NCBI GenBank assembly: GCA_013202975.1
Contig: JABMQY010000069.1
Coordinates: 1 to 35,438, forward strand
DNA: 35,438 bases
DNA from: Candidatus Saganbacteria bacterium
GTDB taxonomy: Bacteria > Margulisbacteria > WOR-1 > XYC2-FULL-46-14
Reading direction: 5' to 3'
Of the stretch, positions 17,196 through 23,505 are shown one piece after another. How positions within the stretch are numbered: position 1 is the stretch's first letter; every line of letters starts with the position of its first letter. The translations under genes and the position numbers were made by a program. A model generated the notes under the pieces. The model searched no databases, was not told where the DNA came from, and saw only the letters and a program-made list of their open reading frames with translations.

Positions 17196-19463
17196 ATGAG
17201 TTCTTCTCCAAAGTATTACGACTTAGTAATGTTCCCATACCCTTCAGGTAATCTCCACATGGGTCATGTTCGCAACTATGCAATAGGCGATGTACTTGCC
17301 CGCTATAAGAGGATGCAGGGGTTCGAAGTTTTGCACCCAATTGGTTGGGACTCCTTTGGCCTTCCGGCAGAAAACGCTGCGATAAAACACAAATCTCATC
17401 CAGCAGAATGGACCCAAAAATGTATTGAGAGAATGACCAGGCAGATTAAATCGCTTGGTATTTCCTACGACTGGGATCGTGAAGTCACTACCTGCAAGGA
17501 AGATTATTATAAGTGGACACAGTGGCTTTTTCTTCAATTCTATAATAAAGGATTAGCCTACAAAAAAGCAGCCTCAGTCAATTTCTGCCCAAAGTGTGCA
17601 ACTGTATTGGCCAACGAACAGGTAAAAGAGGATAAGTGCTGGCGTTGTGATTCCCTAGTCGAAGAAAAAAAGCTAGAGCAGTGGTTTTTGAAGATCACCG
17701 ACTATGCCGACCGTCTGCTCAAAGATATCGATAAGTTGTCCGGCTGGCCGGAGAATGTTAAGAGCATGCAGAGGAATTGGATTGGGAAGTCGAGGGGAGT
17801 TAGGATCAGCTTTCGGCTTACGGCTCACAGCTCACGGCTTTCGGTCTACACCACACGACCGGATACGTTGTTTGGTGTGACATACATGGTCTTGGCGCCG
17901 GAACATCCCTTGGCTGAGGGGAAGACCTCGGGATTTACCGGTAAATACGCAATTAATCCGGCGAATAACGAAGAGATTCCGATCTGGGTCTCTGATTATG
18001 TTTTGATGGAGTACGGAACTGGTGCTGTAATGGCTGTTCCGGCTCATGATCAGAGGGACTTTGAATTTGCCAAGAAGAATAATTTGCCCATAAAATTGGT
18101 TATTAAACCATTTTCCAGTTCCCATTTTCCAGTTTCCGAAATGAAAGAGGCTTTCGTCGACGAAGGAACAATGGTTAACTCCGCACAATTTGATGGTTTG
18201 CCAAGTTCTGAGGGTTTGAAAAAGATAGGTGATTGGCTGGTAGAAAAAGGGGTAGGAGAGTGGCAGACCCACTTTAGATTGCGTGATTGGTTAATTTCCC
18301 GTCAAAGATACTGGGGAGCTCCTATTCCTATTATATATTGTGATAATTGTGGCACTGTTCCTGTTGCCGATAAAGATCTGCCTGTAATACTTCCCCGAGA
18401 TATTAAATTTACCGGAGAGGGGACGTCGCCGCTTGCTTCTTCAAAATCATTTAGTAATGTTAAGTGTCCAAATTGTGGAGCTGCGGCAAGAAGAGAGACC
18501 GATACAATGGATACCTTTATCTGTTCATCCTGGTATTATCTGCGCTATTGCGATCCAAAGAATTCAAAACAGGCTTTTTCTAAAGAGAATGCAGATAAAT
18601 ATATGCCGGTTGACCAGTATATTGGAGGGGTTGAGCACGCTATTTTGCACCTGCTTTATTCCCGCTTCTTTACAAAGGTTTTACATGATCTTGACCTAGT
18701 TTCCTGTGACGAGCCCTTTACTAATCTTTTAACCCAGGGAATGGTAATAAAAGATGGGGCCAAGATGTCGAAATCAAAAGGAAATGTTGTTGATCCGGAT
18801 GACATTATTAAAAAATATGGAGCAGACACCGCTAGGTTGTTTATTCTTTTTGCTTCTCCGCCCGAGAGGGAATTGGAGTGGTCTGATAAGGGGATTGAGG
18901 GGGCTTATCGTTTTCTTAATCGAGTAAAGCGCCTTGTTTCTGAAAACGTCCAACGTCCAACGCCCAACGCCCAAACAATTTCCAATTTCCAAATTCCAAT
19001 TACCAAAAAGTTACATCAAACCATCAAAGCAGTTACTGAAGACATAGAAAGATTTTCATTTAACACGGCAATCGCGAGGATGATGGAGTTATTGAATGAG
19101 CTAAATCGCGTTCGCGTAGAGGTAGGCTCCGAGGTATTAGACATGTTTCTACTTCTTCTTTCTCCTTTCGCTCCATTCACGACTGAAGAACTTTGGAAAG
19201 AGCTAGGTTATAAAGATTCAATTCATAAACAAGAATGGCCAAAATACGATCCCAAGATGATAATAGAGTCAGAGATCGAAATCCCGGTCTCGGTGAACGG
19301 AAAGAGAAGGGATGCTATTATTGTTTCTGCTGATGCAAAAGAGGATCAGATTAAAGAATTAGCCCAAAAATCAGAAAAGGTTCAAAAGTTTATCTCCGGA
19401 AAACAAATCCGCAAAATTATCTATGTGCCCAAGAAGATGGTAAATATAGTTATCGCTGGATAG
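17196..19463 (+). CDS. leuS: Leucine-tRNA ligase, short N-terminus and in-frame repeat insertions
   Basis: Charges tRNA-Leu. The HIGH motif is HMGH near residue 22 ([13 protein letters not shown]). An editing domain contains [21 protein letters not shown], and the KMSKS motif appears as [15 protein letters not shown]. Two Cys pairs (CPKC, CWRC) form a zinc knuckle, and another (CDNC, CPNC) lies before the catalytic domain resumes. At 755 residues it is short: it lacks the 30-40 residue N-terminal segment that normally precedes the [13 protein letters not shown] strand. The ATG follows the clpC TAG directly, in the same frame, with no close Shine-Dalgarno, so translation probably depends on termination-reinitiation. 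Heptanucleotide arrays encode unusual surface segments ([10 protein letters not shown] near 207, [11 protein letters not shown] near 305, [19 protein letters not shown] near 584). Confidence 0.95.
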   Translation: MSSSPKYYDLVMFPYPSGNLHMGHVRNYAIGDVLARYKRMQGFEVLHPIGWDSFGLPAENAAIKHKSHPAEWTQKCIERMTRQIKSLGISYDWDREVTTCKEDYYKWTQWLFLQFYNKGLAYKKAASVNFCPKCATVLANEQVKEDKCWRCDSLVEEKKLEQWFLKITDYADRLLKDIDKLSGWPENVKSMQRNWIGKSRGVRISFRLTAHSSRLSVYTTRPDTLFGVTYMVLAPEHPLAEGKTSGFTGKYAINPANNEEIPIWVSDYVLMEYGTGAVMAVPAHDQRDFEFAKKNNLPIKLVIKPFSSSHFPVSEMKEAFVDEGTMVNSAQFDGLPSSEGLKKIGDWLVEKGVGEWQTHFRLRDWLISRQRYWGAPIPIIYCDNCGTVPVADKDLPVILPRDIKFTGEGTSPLASSKSFSNVKCPNCGAAARRETDTMDTFICSSWYYLRYCDPKNSKQAFSKENADKYMPVDQYIGGVEHAILHLLYSRFFTKVLHDLDLVSCDEPFTNLLTQGMVIKDGAKMSKSKGNVVDPDDIIKKYGADTARLFILFASPPERELEWSDKGIEGAYRFLNRVKRLVSENVQRPTPNAQTISNFQIPITKKLHQTIKAVTEDIERFSFNTAIARMMELLNELNRVRVEVGSEVLDMFLLLLSPFAPFTTEELWKELGYKDSIHKQEWPKYDPKMIIESEIEIPVSVNGKRRDAIIVSADAKEDQIKELAQKSEKVQKFISGKQIRKIIYVPKKMVNIVIAG
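17814..17844 (+). repeat. Heptanucleotide tandem array in leuS (CGGCTYA type)
   Basis: Four heptamers, CGGCTTA, CGGCTCA, CAGCTCA and CGGCTTT, then CGG. It is translated in frame as [10 protein letters not shown] in the editing-domain approach strand. Confidence 0.8.
18110..18137 (+). repeat. Heptanucleotide tandem array in leuS (ATTTTCC/AGTTTCC type)
   Basis: Four heptamers alternating ATTTTCC, AGTTCCC, ATTTTCC and AGTTTCC, so the array also reads as two 14-mers. It is translated as part of [11 protein letters not shown]. Confidence 0.8.
18945..19004 (+). repeat. Double heptanucleotide array in leuS (AACGYCC then AATTTCC)
   Basis: Four AACG(T/C)CC units (18945-18972) are followed after 4 nt by four AATTTCC-like units (18977-19004). 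Translated, they form the linker between the catalytic and anticodon-binding domains. Confidence 0.85.
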
Positions 19464-19471
19464 TGATCATC

Positions 19472-19510
19472 CCTGCCTGCATGCCTCCGGCACGTAAACC
19501 GGCAGGCAGG
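19472..19510 (+). repeat. GC-rich hairpin between convergent leuS and CPBP genes
   Basis: CCTGCCTGC (19472-19480) pairs perfectly with GCAGGCAGG (19502-19510). The loop contains CCGG, which can pair with a second CCGG at the inner edge of the right arm. A T-run follows only about 17 nt later (near 19528), so it is a poor classical terminator. It resembles a dispersed palindromic element and may still insulate the two convergent genes. Confidence 0.6.
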
Positions 19511-19530
19511 TCGGATATCTCAGATAGTTT

Positions 19531-20475
19531 TTATTCTGTATTATGATTATATCTGATGAAGCAGTGAATATTTATGGCTGCATGTAATAATATTGGGATA
19601 ACAAGCGATCCGGAAAGGTAATAGGCGGATCCCAAAATCAAACCACTTGTGAAACATGAGATTAATTCCGGCCGACTTCTTTTTGGATGCATAAAGGAAA
19701 AAATAACGCCCTGGAGGATAATGGCACTTATCGGATCTATTATCTTTAAGAGGAAACCCTGGGTTCCCCAGCGAAAAATACCTTCTTCAACAGTTGGGGA
19801 GCCAATAATAGCTAAAAAGTATTTGTAATATTTTTTAACACATGACGAATTGGCGATTCTTTCTTCACTGCTGAAAAGATAATCATTAGGAAAGAACTTT
19901 GAAAGAAAAGATTCGAACCTGGGGATAAGACCGATCGCTAATCCGCCGGCGATAGTTGTAGTAATAGCTGCTGAAACCGATTTTGTTTTTCCTATAAATA
20001 GTTCTGCAATTGAGAGCCATTCTGTTGCGGAAGGCCATTCTCCGGTTGGTTGTGTTTCTGTGATTATATTGCCGAAGTAAAGACCTACGCCAATTGAAGC
20101 AAATAGTGGAACGCGAGATTTTTTTAGTATGCTAATAATAGGTTTTTCGGTTATAGCCTCAAGCCTTAAGTCATCTAAAATATTCTCAAGAGGAAGCTCT
20201 GATTGTTGCTGCCAGTTTCTGGCAATCAAATGTTTAATGTCGGGATTTATCCATTGCTCTTTTGGATCTTTTGCGGCATCTTCAACTCTGGCAACTAAGT
20301 TTCTTAAACCACCTAAATTATAATTTGGCAGATAGCCTTGAGTTTTTTTGCCGGCCCAATTACAGACCCTGTCTAATCTATTTCCTTCTTGAATATATGC
20401 TCGAGTAATATTGTAGGTTAGCCTATTTACAACCAAATGGCTTTTAGTCTTTTTTAATGATGCAGTTACAGACAT
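19531..20475 (-). CDS. CPBP (CAAX/Abi-type) intramembrane metalloprotease
   Basis: Predicted membrane-embedded glutamic/zinc-type protease of the CPBP family. Motif 1 is VEEGIFRWG (EExxxR), motif 2 is FSFMH, and motif 3 is HAAIN near the C-terminus. At least five hydrophobic helices occupy roughly residues 130-310. The first 125 residues are polar and mostly unassigned, which is long for the family. I choose the ATG at 20475 (MSVTASLKKTK, 314 residues), preceded by GAGGAGG. An upstream ATG at 20520 lies inside a hairpin and has no ribosome site. The leader contains a sequence that can mask the Shine-Dalgarno. The gene is alone between leuS (convergent) and the lipoprotein gene. The substrate is unknown; prenyl-protein processing, immunity and regulatory proteolysis are all described for this family. 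Confidence 0.88.
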   Translation of the reverse strand: MSVTASLKKTKSHLVVNRLTYNITRAYIQEGNRLDRVCNWAGKKTQGYLPNYNLGGLRNLVARVEDAAKDPKEQWINPDIKHLIARNWQQQSELPLENILDDLRLEAITEKPIISILKKSRVPLFASIGVGLYFGNIITETQPTGEWPSATEWLSIAELFIGKTKSVSAAITTTIAGGLAIGLIPRFESFLSKFFPNDYLFSSEERIANSSCVKKYYKYFLAIIGSPTVEEGIFRWGTQGFLLKIIDPISAIILQGVIFSFMHPKRSRPELISCFTSGLILGSAYYLSGSLVIPILLHAAINIHCFIRYNHNTE

Positions 20476-20476
20476 A

Positions 20477-20556
20477 TTCCTCCTCTTTTGGGAATGCCTG
20501 CCATGAACCGAATGGTTCATGGCTTCCTATATAGTTATCGTCAAAAAGAGGAGGAA
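20477..20556 (-). promoter_or_regulatory. Possible Shine-Dalgarno-sequestering leader of the CPBP gene
   Basis: The ribosome site AAAAGAGGAGGAA (plus-strand 20477-20489) has a perfect 13-base complement, TTCCTCCTCTTTT, about 55 nt upstream in the predicted leader (20544-20556). A 10-bp hairpin (20500-20523) lies between them. Closing the long stem would hide the whole Shine-Dalgarno. The trigger, if any, is unknown. Confidence 0.55.
20500..20523 (-). repeat. Palindrome ATGAACC-N4-GGTTCAT, copy 1
   Basis: A perfect 10-bp stem with a 4-nt loop (GAAT); the core arms are ATGAACC and GGTTCAT. It sits in the CPBP leader. The same core occurs at 30859-30882 with a different loop and different closing pairs. 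Confidence 0.85.
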
Positions 20557-20573
20557 ATTTCAGTTAAAATGTC

Positions 20574-20623
20574 CTGTATAGTTTGCTGTATACTTTGAAT
20601 CAATTTGCATAGAAACTATACAG
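20574..20623. promoter_or_regulatory. Operator-like repeat cluster CTGTATASTTTG
   Basis: CTGTATAGTTTG (20574-20585) is followed at once by CTGTATACTTTG (20586-20597). AAACTATACAG (20613-20623) is a perfect 11-base inverted copy of the first. The cluster overlaps the predicted CPBP promoter. Confidence 0.6.
20575..20603 (-). promoter_or_regulatory. Predicted promoter of the CPBP gene
   Basis: On the minus strand TTGATT (plus-strand 20598-20603), a 17-nt spacer and TATACA (20575-20580). The start would be near 20568, giving a leader of about 90 nt. The 12-mer repeats at 20574-20597 cover the -10 and the spacer, as a repressor operator would. Confidence 0.5.
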
Positions 20624-20693
20624 AGAGGCTGAAACCATCTTTTGTGGTTATCAGACAATTAGAAAACACAAAAAGTGATTTCAGAACAATAGA

Positions 20694-20731
20694 ATATCTG
20701 CGTAATCAGCGACTGATCACTATCTGCGATG
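20694..20731. repeat. Degenerate ATCTGCG/ATCAGCG repeat
   Basis: ATCTGCGTAATCAGCG and a further ATCTGCG lie immediately after the lipoprotein stop. Similar words recur at 30930-31040 and, as ACCACGGAT variants, inside maf-rumA. Confidence 0.5.
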
Positions 20732-21721
20732 TCAATACAAAGACGTTGTCTCAAATGAGATACTACAATCCAGGTTAGAATCGCCCCAGCCTGATGTGTT
20801 TTGTTTCATATCAAACTTTTGAATCAACTGCGCATCGGTTAGGGCAAAGAATTCTGCCTCGCTTGAACAGCTATCAAAAATTACGCTGTTGGTAACGTCA
20901 AAATCAACCGTAAAAGACATGTTGAAATTTCTAACAATGTTATCACTTAGAGTGATGTAATCTTTTGTTACATCATCATAATCAGTGCAATCCTTAAGCT
21001 GTGCTCCTAACATATAATAGTGAGAATCTGGTCTTATTGGGTCGTCTTCCCAGTCTCTGACATATGCATTTACGGCGGGACTTGCGGGACGGGTGAGGGA
21101 AAAGGTGCTGCCAAGAGTGTCATACCAATAATACCCATCTGTACTTGTTCCAGAAGGGTTATGCATCATCTTATCTCCCCTAATATATGTATATCCAGTG
21201 GCGGTAGTGTCCGTATTTCCATAATAGAATCTAATCTTCTTGGTAGTTGTATCCTGCAAGAATTCAACATCAAAATAACCAAACATGAGAATAATCTGAT
21301 TGCAATTTCCGCCGTCAAACTTTCCGGCGGCGTTAGTTTTGTATGAAATTATCTTTTTGGGCAAGGTTGTGGTTACCGAGAGATCAAATGATTGTAGTGC
21401 TGAATCTGCAGGGGCGATGTCCGGGCGGTTATTTCCAAAGGGGGTGATTCCATTGTCGGCCTGGCCGGCTATTGGCAGTACTATTGACATTACCTCTCCG
21501 CTAATTTTAGTCGGAGTTATAAGGTAATTGTTACCCTCGACACTACCTGCAATTGTTATTCCTTGTGCCCGCAGTGCAGTTGCAGCTGCCAGCGAATTAC
21601 TGGTGAGATTAGTGGTTGCGCCGGTTAAGAATCCAGAGAGCTTTCCGCAGCTATTTACCAAGAAAAGACCTGTAAAAAGAACAGCAATCAATAATAATTT
21701 AAGTATAATTTTTGTTTTCAT
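20732..21721 (-). CDS. Predicted lipoprotein of unknown function
   Basis: No recognised family. The N-terminus is a type II signal peptide, KIILKLLLIAVLFTGLFLV, with lipobox VNSC, so the mature protein would begin at Cys25 (numbering from the ATG at 21721) and be anchored in a membrane. The mature part of about 300 residues is rich in Thr, Asp, Asn, Gly and Tyr and looks all-beta. It has one short Ala/Ser/Thr-rich helix-like start (SLAAATALRAQG) and a few cysteines that could pair. I prefer Met at 21721 over 21727 because GGAGG is too close to the latter. It lies 11 nt after the beta-barrel gene stop, so the two are probably one operon and may act together in the outer membrane. Confidence 0.75.
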   Translation of the reverse strand: MKTKIILKLLLIAVLFTGLFLVNSCGKLSGFLTGATTNLTSNSLAAATALRAQGITIAGSVEGNNYLITPTKISGEVMSIVLPIAGQADNGITPFGNNRPDIAPADSALQSFDLSVTTTLPKKIISYKTNAAGKFDGGNCNQIILMFGYFDVEFLQDTTTKKIRFYYGNTDTTATGYTYIRGDKMMHNPSGTSTDGYYWYDTLGSTFSLTRPASPAVNAYVRDWEDDPIRPDSHYYMLGAQLKDCTDYDDVTKDYITLSDNIVRNFNMSFTVDFDVTNSVIFDSCSSEAEFFALTDAQLIQKFDMKQNTSGWGDSNLDCSISFETTSLY

Positions 21722-21732
21722 TTTCATTCCTC

Positions 21733-22326
21733 CTAATTAAGTTTTCCGCGGAGACCGAGTGTAATGTATGAGGTCATCTGTCCGGAAGTGGCATCGCCGC
21801 CGATCATCTGAACGTTTACTCTATATCCGCCAAAAAGCTCATAATTATTGGCAAAAGGAAGTATGTAGCTTGCTCCCGGCATCATATTGATCCACATGCC
21901 GTCACTAAAAGAGGAGACAATAATAGGCAGAGATACTGCAAAATCATTATTGGGTTTTAATGCCATTACGCCGCCCCAGTCAACTGTTATTGATGTTCCA
22001 ATATTTGGGCTATAGTATAACCCTGGTCCGGCCATAATGCTTCCGTAGAATGGACCAAATTGAATGAGACGATATTTTGCATGGATTCCAATCTGAGTTA
22101 TATTTGAGGTTAAAAGATAGAAGCTATCATAGGCCGAATAGAGAACCTCAAGATCCATTTTTTTGTTAATATTTTGTTTGTAGGTTAATCCCGATGATAG
22201 GGTAGTTCCGGACATTAACATATATCCCAGTGTTTTTGGCGAATCAAGCAATCCTACATCTGATAGGGCCAGGACCGGAGAAATAATAAAGAGAAAAAGG
22301 ATAATAAAACTAATCAATATACGCAT
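21733..22326 (-). CDS. Small predicted outer-membrane beta-barrel protein
   Basis: No named family. The 197-residue product begins with a Sec signal peptide (MRILISFIILFLFIISPVLA). The mature protein is made of alternating amphipathic stretches and ends ITLGLRGKLN, with aromatic residues near strand ends, as in 8-stranded barrels. The start at 22326 is set by AAAGGAGGGA six bases upstream; a longer frame from 22377 has no signal sequence at its front. A promoter with consensus -35 lies just upstream. The lipoprotein gene follows after 11 nt. An autotransporter or porin role cannot be claimed. Confidence 0.7.
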   Translation of the reverse strand: MRILISFIILFLFIISPVLALSDVGLLDSPKTLGYMLMSGTTLSSGLTYKQNINKKMDLEVLYSAYDSFYLLTSNITQIGIHAKYRLIQFGPFYGSIMAGPGLYYSPNIGTSITVDWGGVMALKPNNDFAVSLPIIVSSFSDGMWINMMPGASYILPFANNYELFGGYRVNVQMIGGDATSGQMTSYITLGLRGKLN

Positions 22327-22349
22327 ATGTTCCCTCCTTTGATTCTTAC

Positions 22350-22377
22350 AGGATAGTATAAACAGAAGAAATGTCAA
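22350..22377 (-). promoter_or_regulatory. Predicted promoter of the barrel-lipoprotein operon
   Basis: On the minus strand TTGACA (plus-strand 22372-22377), a 16-nt spacer and TATCCT (22350-22355), with the Shine-Dalgarno about 10 nt after the expected start. It lies between the methyltransferase stop and the barrel ATG. Confidence 0.55.
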
Positions 22378-22384
22378 GAGGGAT

Positions 22385-23467
22385 CTATCTAAAACTTTCC
22401 AATAGCGGGCTGTCGCACCATTCCCAATCTAAATTTGGGCTGATTGGGGATTCCTCGTCAATTTTCTTCTTAATATTTAATTCAAGAGAGAAACTTCTTC
22501 CGCTTCTATCTTTTGCTTCTAAGCGGGCAAGTCTTTTTTTGAAAAATATCTCTAGTAATCTCAAAACCTGGTTTTTATTAAGATCAAAACTAGCTTTTGC
22601 TTTTCTTATTATTAAGCGGTCAAGAGGGTTGATTTCAAAAAGGTCCCCGATTCCCTTGATTTTTACTTTTTTAGAGCTGCTGTTTAAAGCCTCCAAAACC
22701 GAAGTTGCAATCCCTTCTATCTCTGCCGGGTTTCTCCTTAAACTTCTTAAGCCAGCGAGCCAAGAATACCCTTGCAGAATATTTTTACTTTTTTGTAATA
22801 CAATAAAGCTGGGTCCGTTTCCCAGTGAGGGAAGATGTACTTCATTAAAACGCATTTCAAACAGGTTGGGTGCGCTAAAGCCGTAAGGCATTCTGTCGCC
22901 CGGTACGATCTCGTAAGACATTCCGCTGGTATTCCAGGGAGTAAACGGGGGATATCCGCCGTATTCAATTGTCTGAATTAAAAACCCGCCCGGCTTCAAC
23001 AATCTCCAGATATGAATTTGTTCTTGTTGTCTTCCCATCCCGGTTGGAGCCCAAATATAGATTACATCAAAACGCCTGTTCGGGTTAAAGTTTTGTATTT
23101 TTGAATTGATAATAGAAATATCGGCAACCGGGAAGCCATCATCCAGATGTTCCTGTTGAAGTTCTCCGGCTGCAGCGTTTAGCCGCGGGTTTGGTTCAAC
23201 TGCGGTGACCGAGTCAAAGTGTTTTCTGGCAAGCAGGGAAACCGCGGCGGTGCCGGAGCCATATTCAAGAAAGCGGGAATTTGAGCCCGCCGCCATCGCA
23301 ACCTTATCGAGCATATCGTTGCTGTTTGGGGAAAGCGATGACTCGAAAACCTGATCCTTGGTCCAGAGATCCTGGGCTATGATTCCTCTTCTGCTTAAGA
23401 TAGCTTTTTCTCTGATTTTTATTTTATGCCACCTAAGTTGTAATAGGTTTTTTATTATTCTGGTCAT
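22385..23467 (-). CDS. Class I SAM-dependent methyltransferase-like protein
   Basis: The 360-residue protein has a Rossmann methyltransferase core at about residues 45-200. Motif I is FLEYGSGTAAVSLLA (about 66-80), an acidic motif II is TAVEPNP (about 88-94), the post-II region is RFDVIYIWAPTG (about 131-142), and LLKPGGFLI (about 156-164) is the usual motif before strand 5. The substrate is not apparent. The C-terminal 150 residues are basic and do not match anything I recognise. The N-terminal 40 residues are also basic (RWHKIKIREKAILSRRG). No Shine-Dalgarno is visible; TACCAT lies 6 nt before the ATG. It sits 38 nt after the Maf-RumA stop on the same strand and could be co-transcribed with it. 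Confidence 0.75.
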   Translation of the reverse strand: MTRIIKNLLQLRWHKIKIREKAILSRRGIIAQDLWTKDQVFESSLSPNSNDMLDKVAMAAGSNSRFLEYGSGTAAVSLLARKHFDSVTAVEPNPRLNAAAGELQQEHLDDGFPVADISIINSKIQNFNPNRRFDVIYIWAPTGMGRQQEQIHIWRLLKPGGFLIQTIEYGGYPPFTPWNTSGMSYEIVPGDRMPYGFSAPNLFEMRFNEVHLPSLGNGPSFIVLQKSKNILQGYSWLAGLRSLRRNPAEIEGIATSVLEALNSSSKKVKIKGIGDLFEINPLDRLIIRKAKASFDLNKNQVLRLLEIFFKKRLARLEAKDRSGRSFSLELNIKKKIDEESPISPNLDWEWCDSPLLESFR

Positions 23468-23505
23468 GTTTATATGGTATCTTTCTTTAATATAAATGTA
23501 AAATT

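Noticed and set aside
20568-20597. Nine-codon plus-strand ORF (MSCIVCCIL) after an AAAGAGGAGGAA sequence upstream of the CPBP gene
   Set aside because: The purine tract is explained as the complement of the CPBP Shine-Dalgarno, and the ORF consists of the operator-like repeats.
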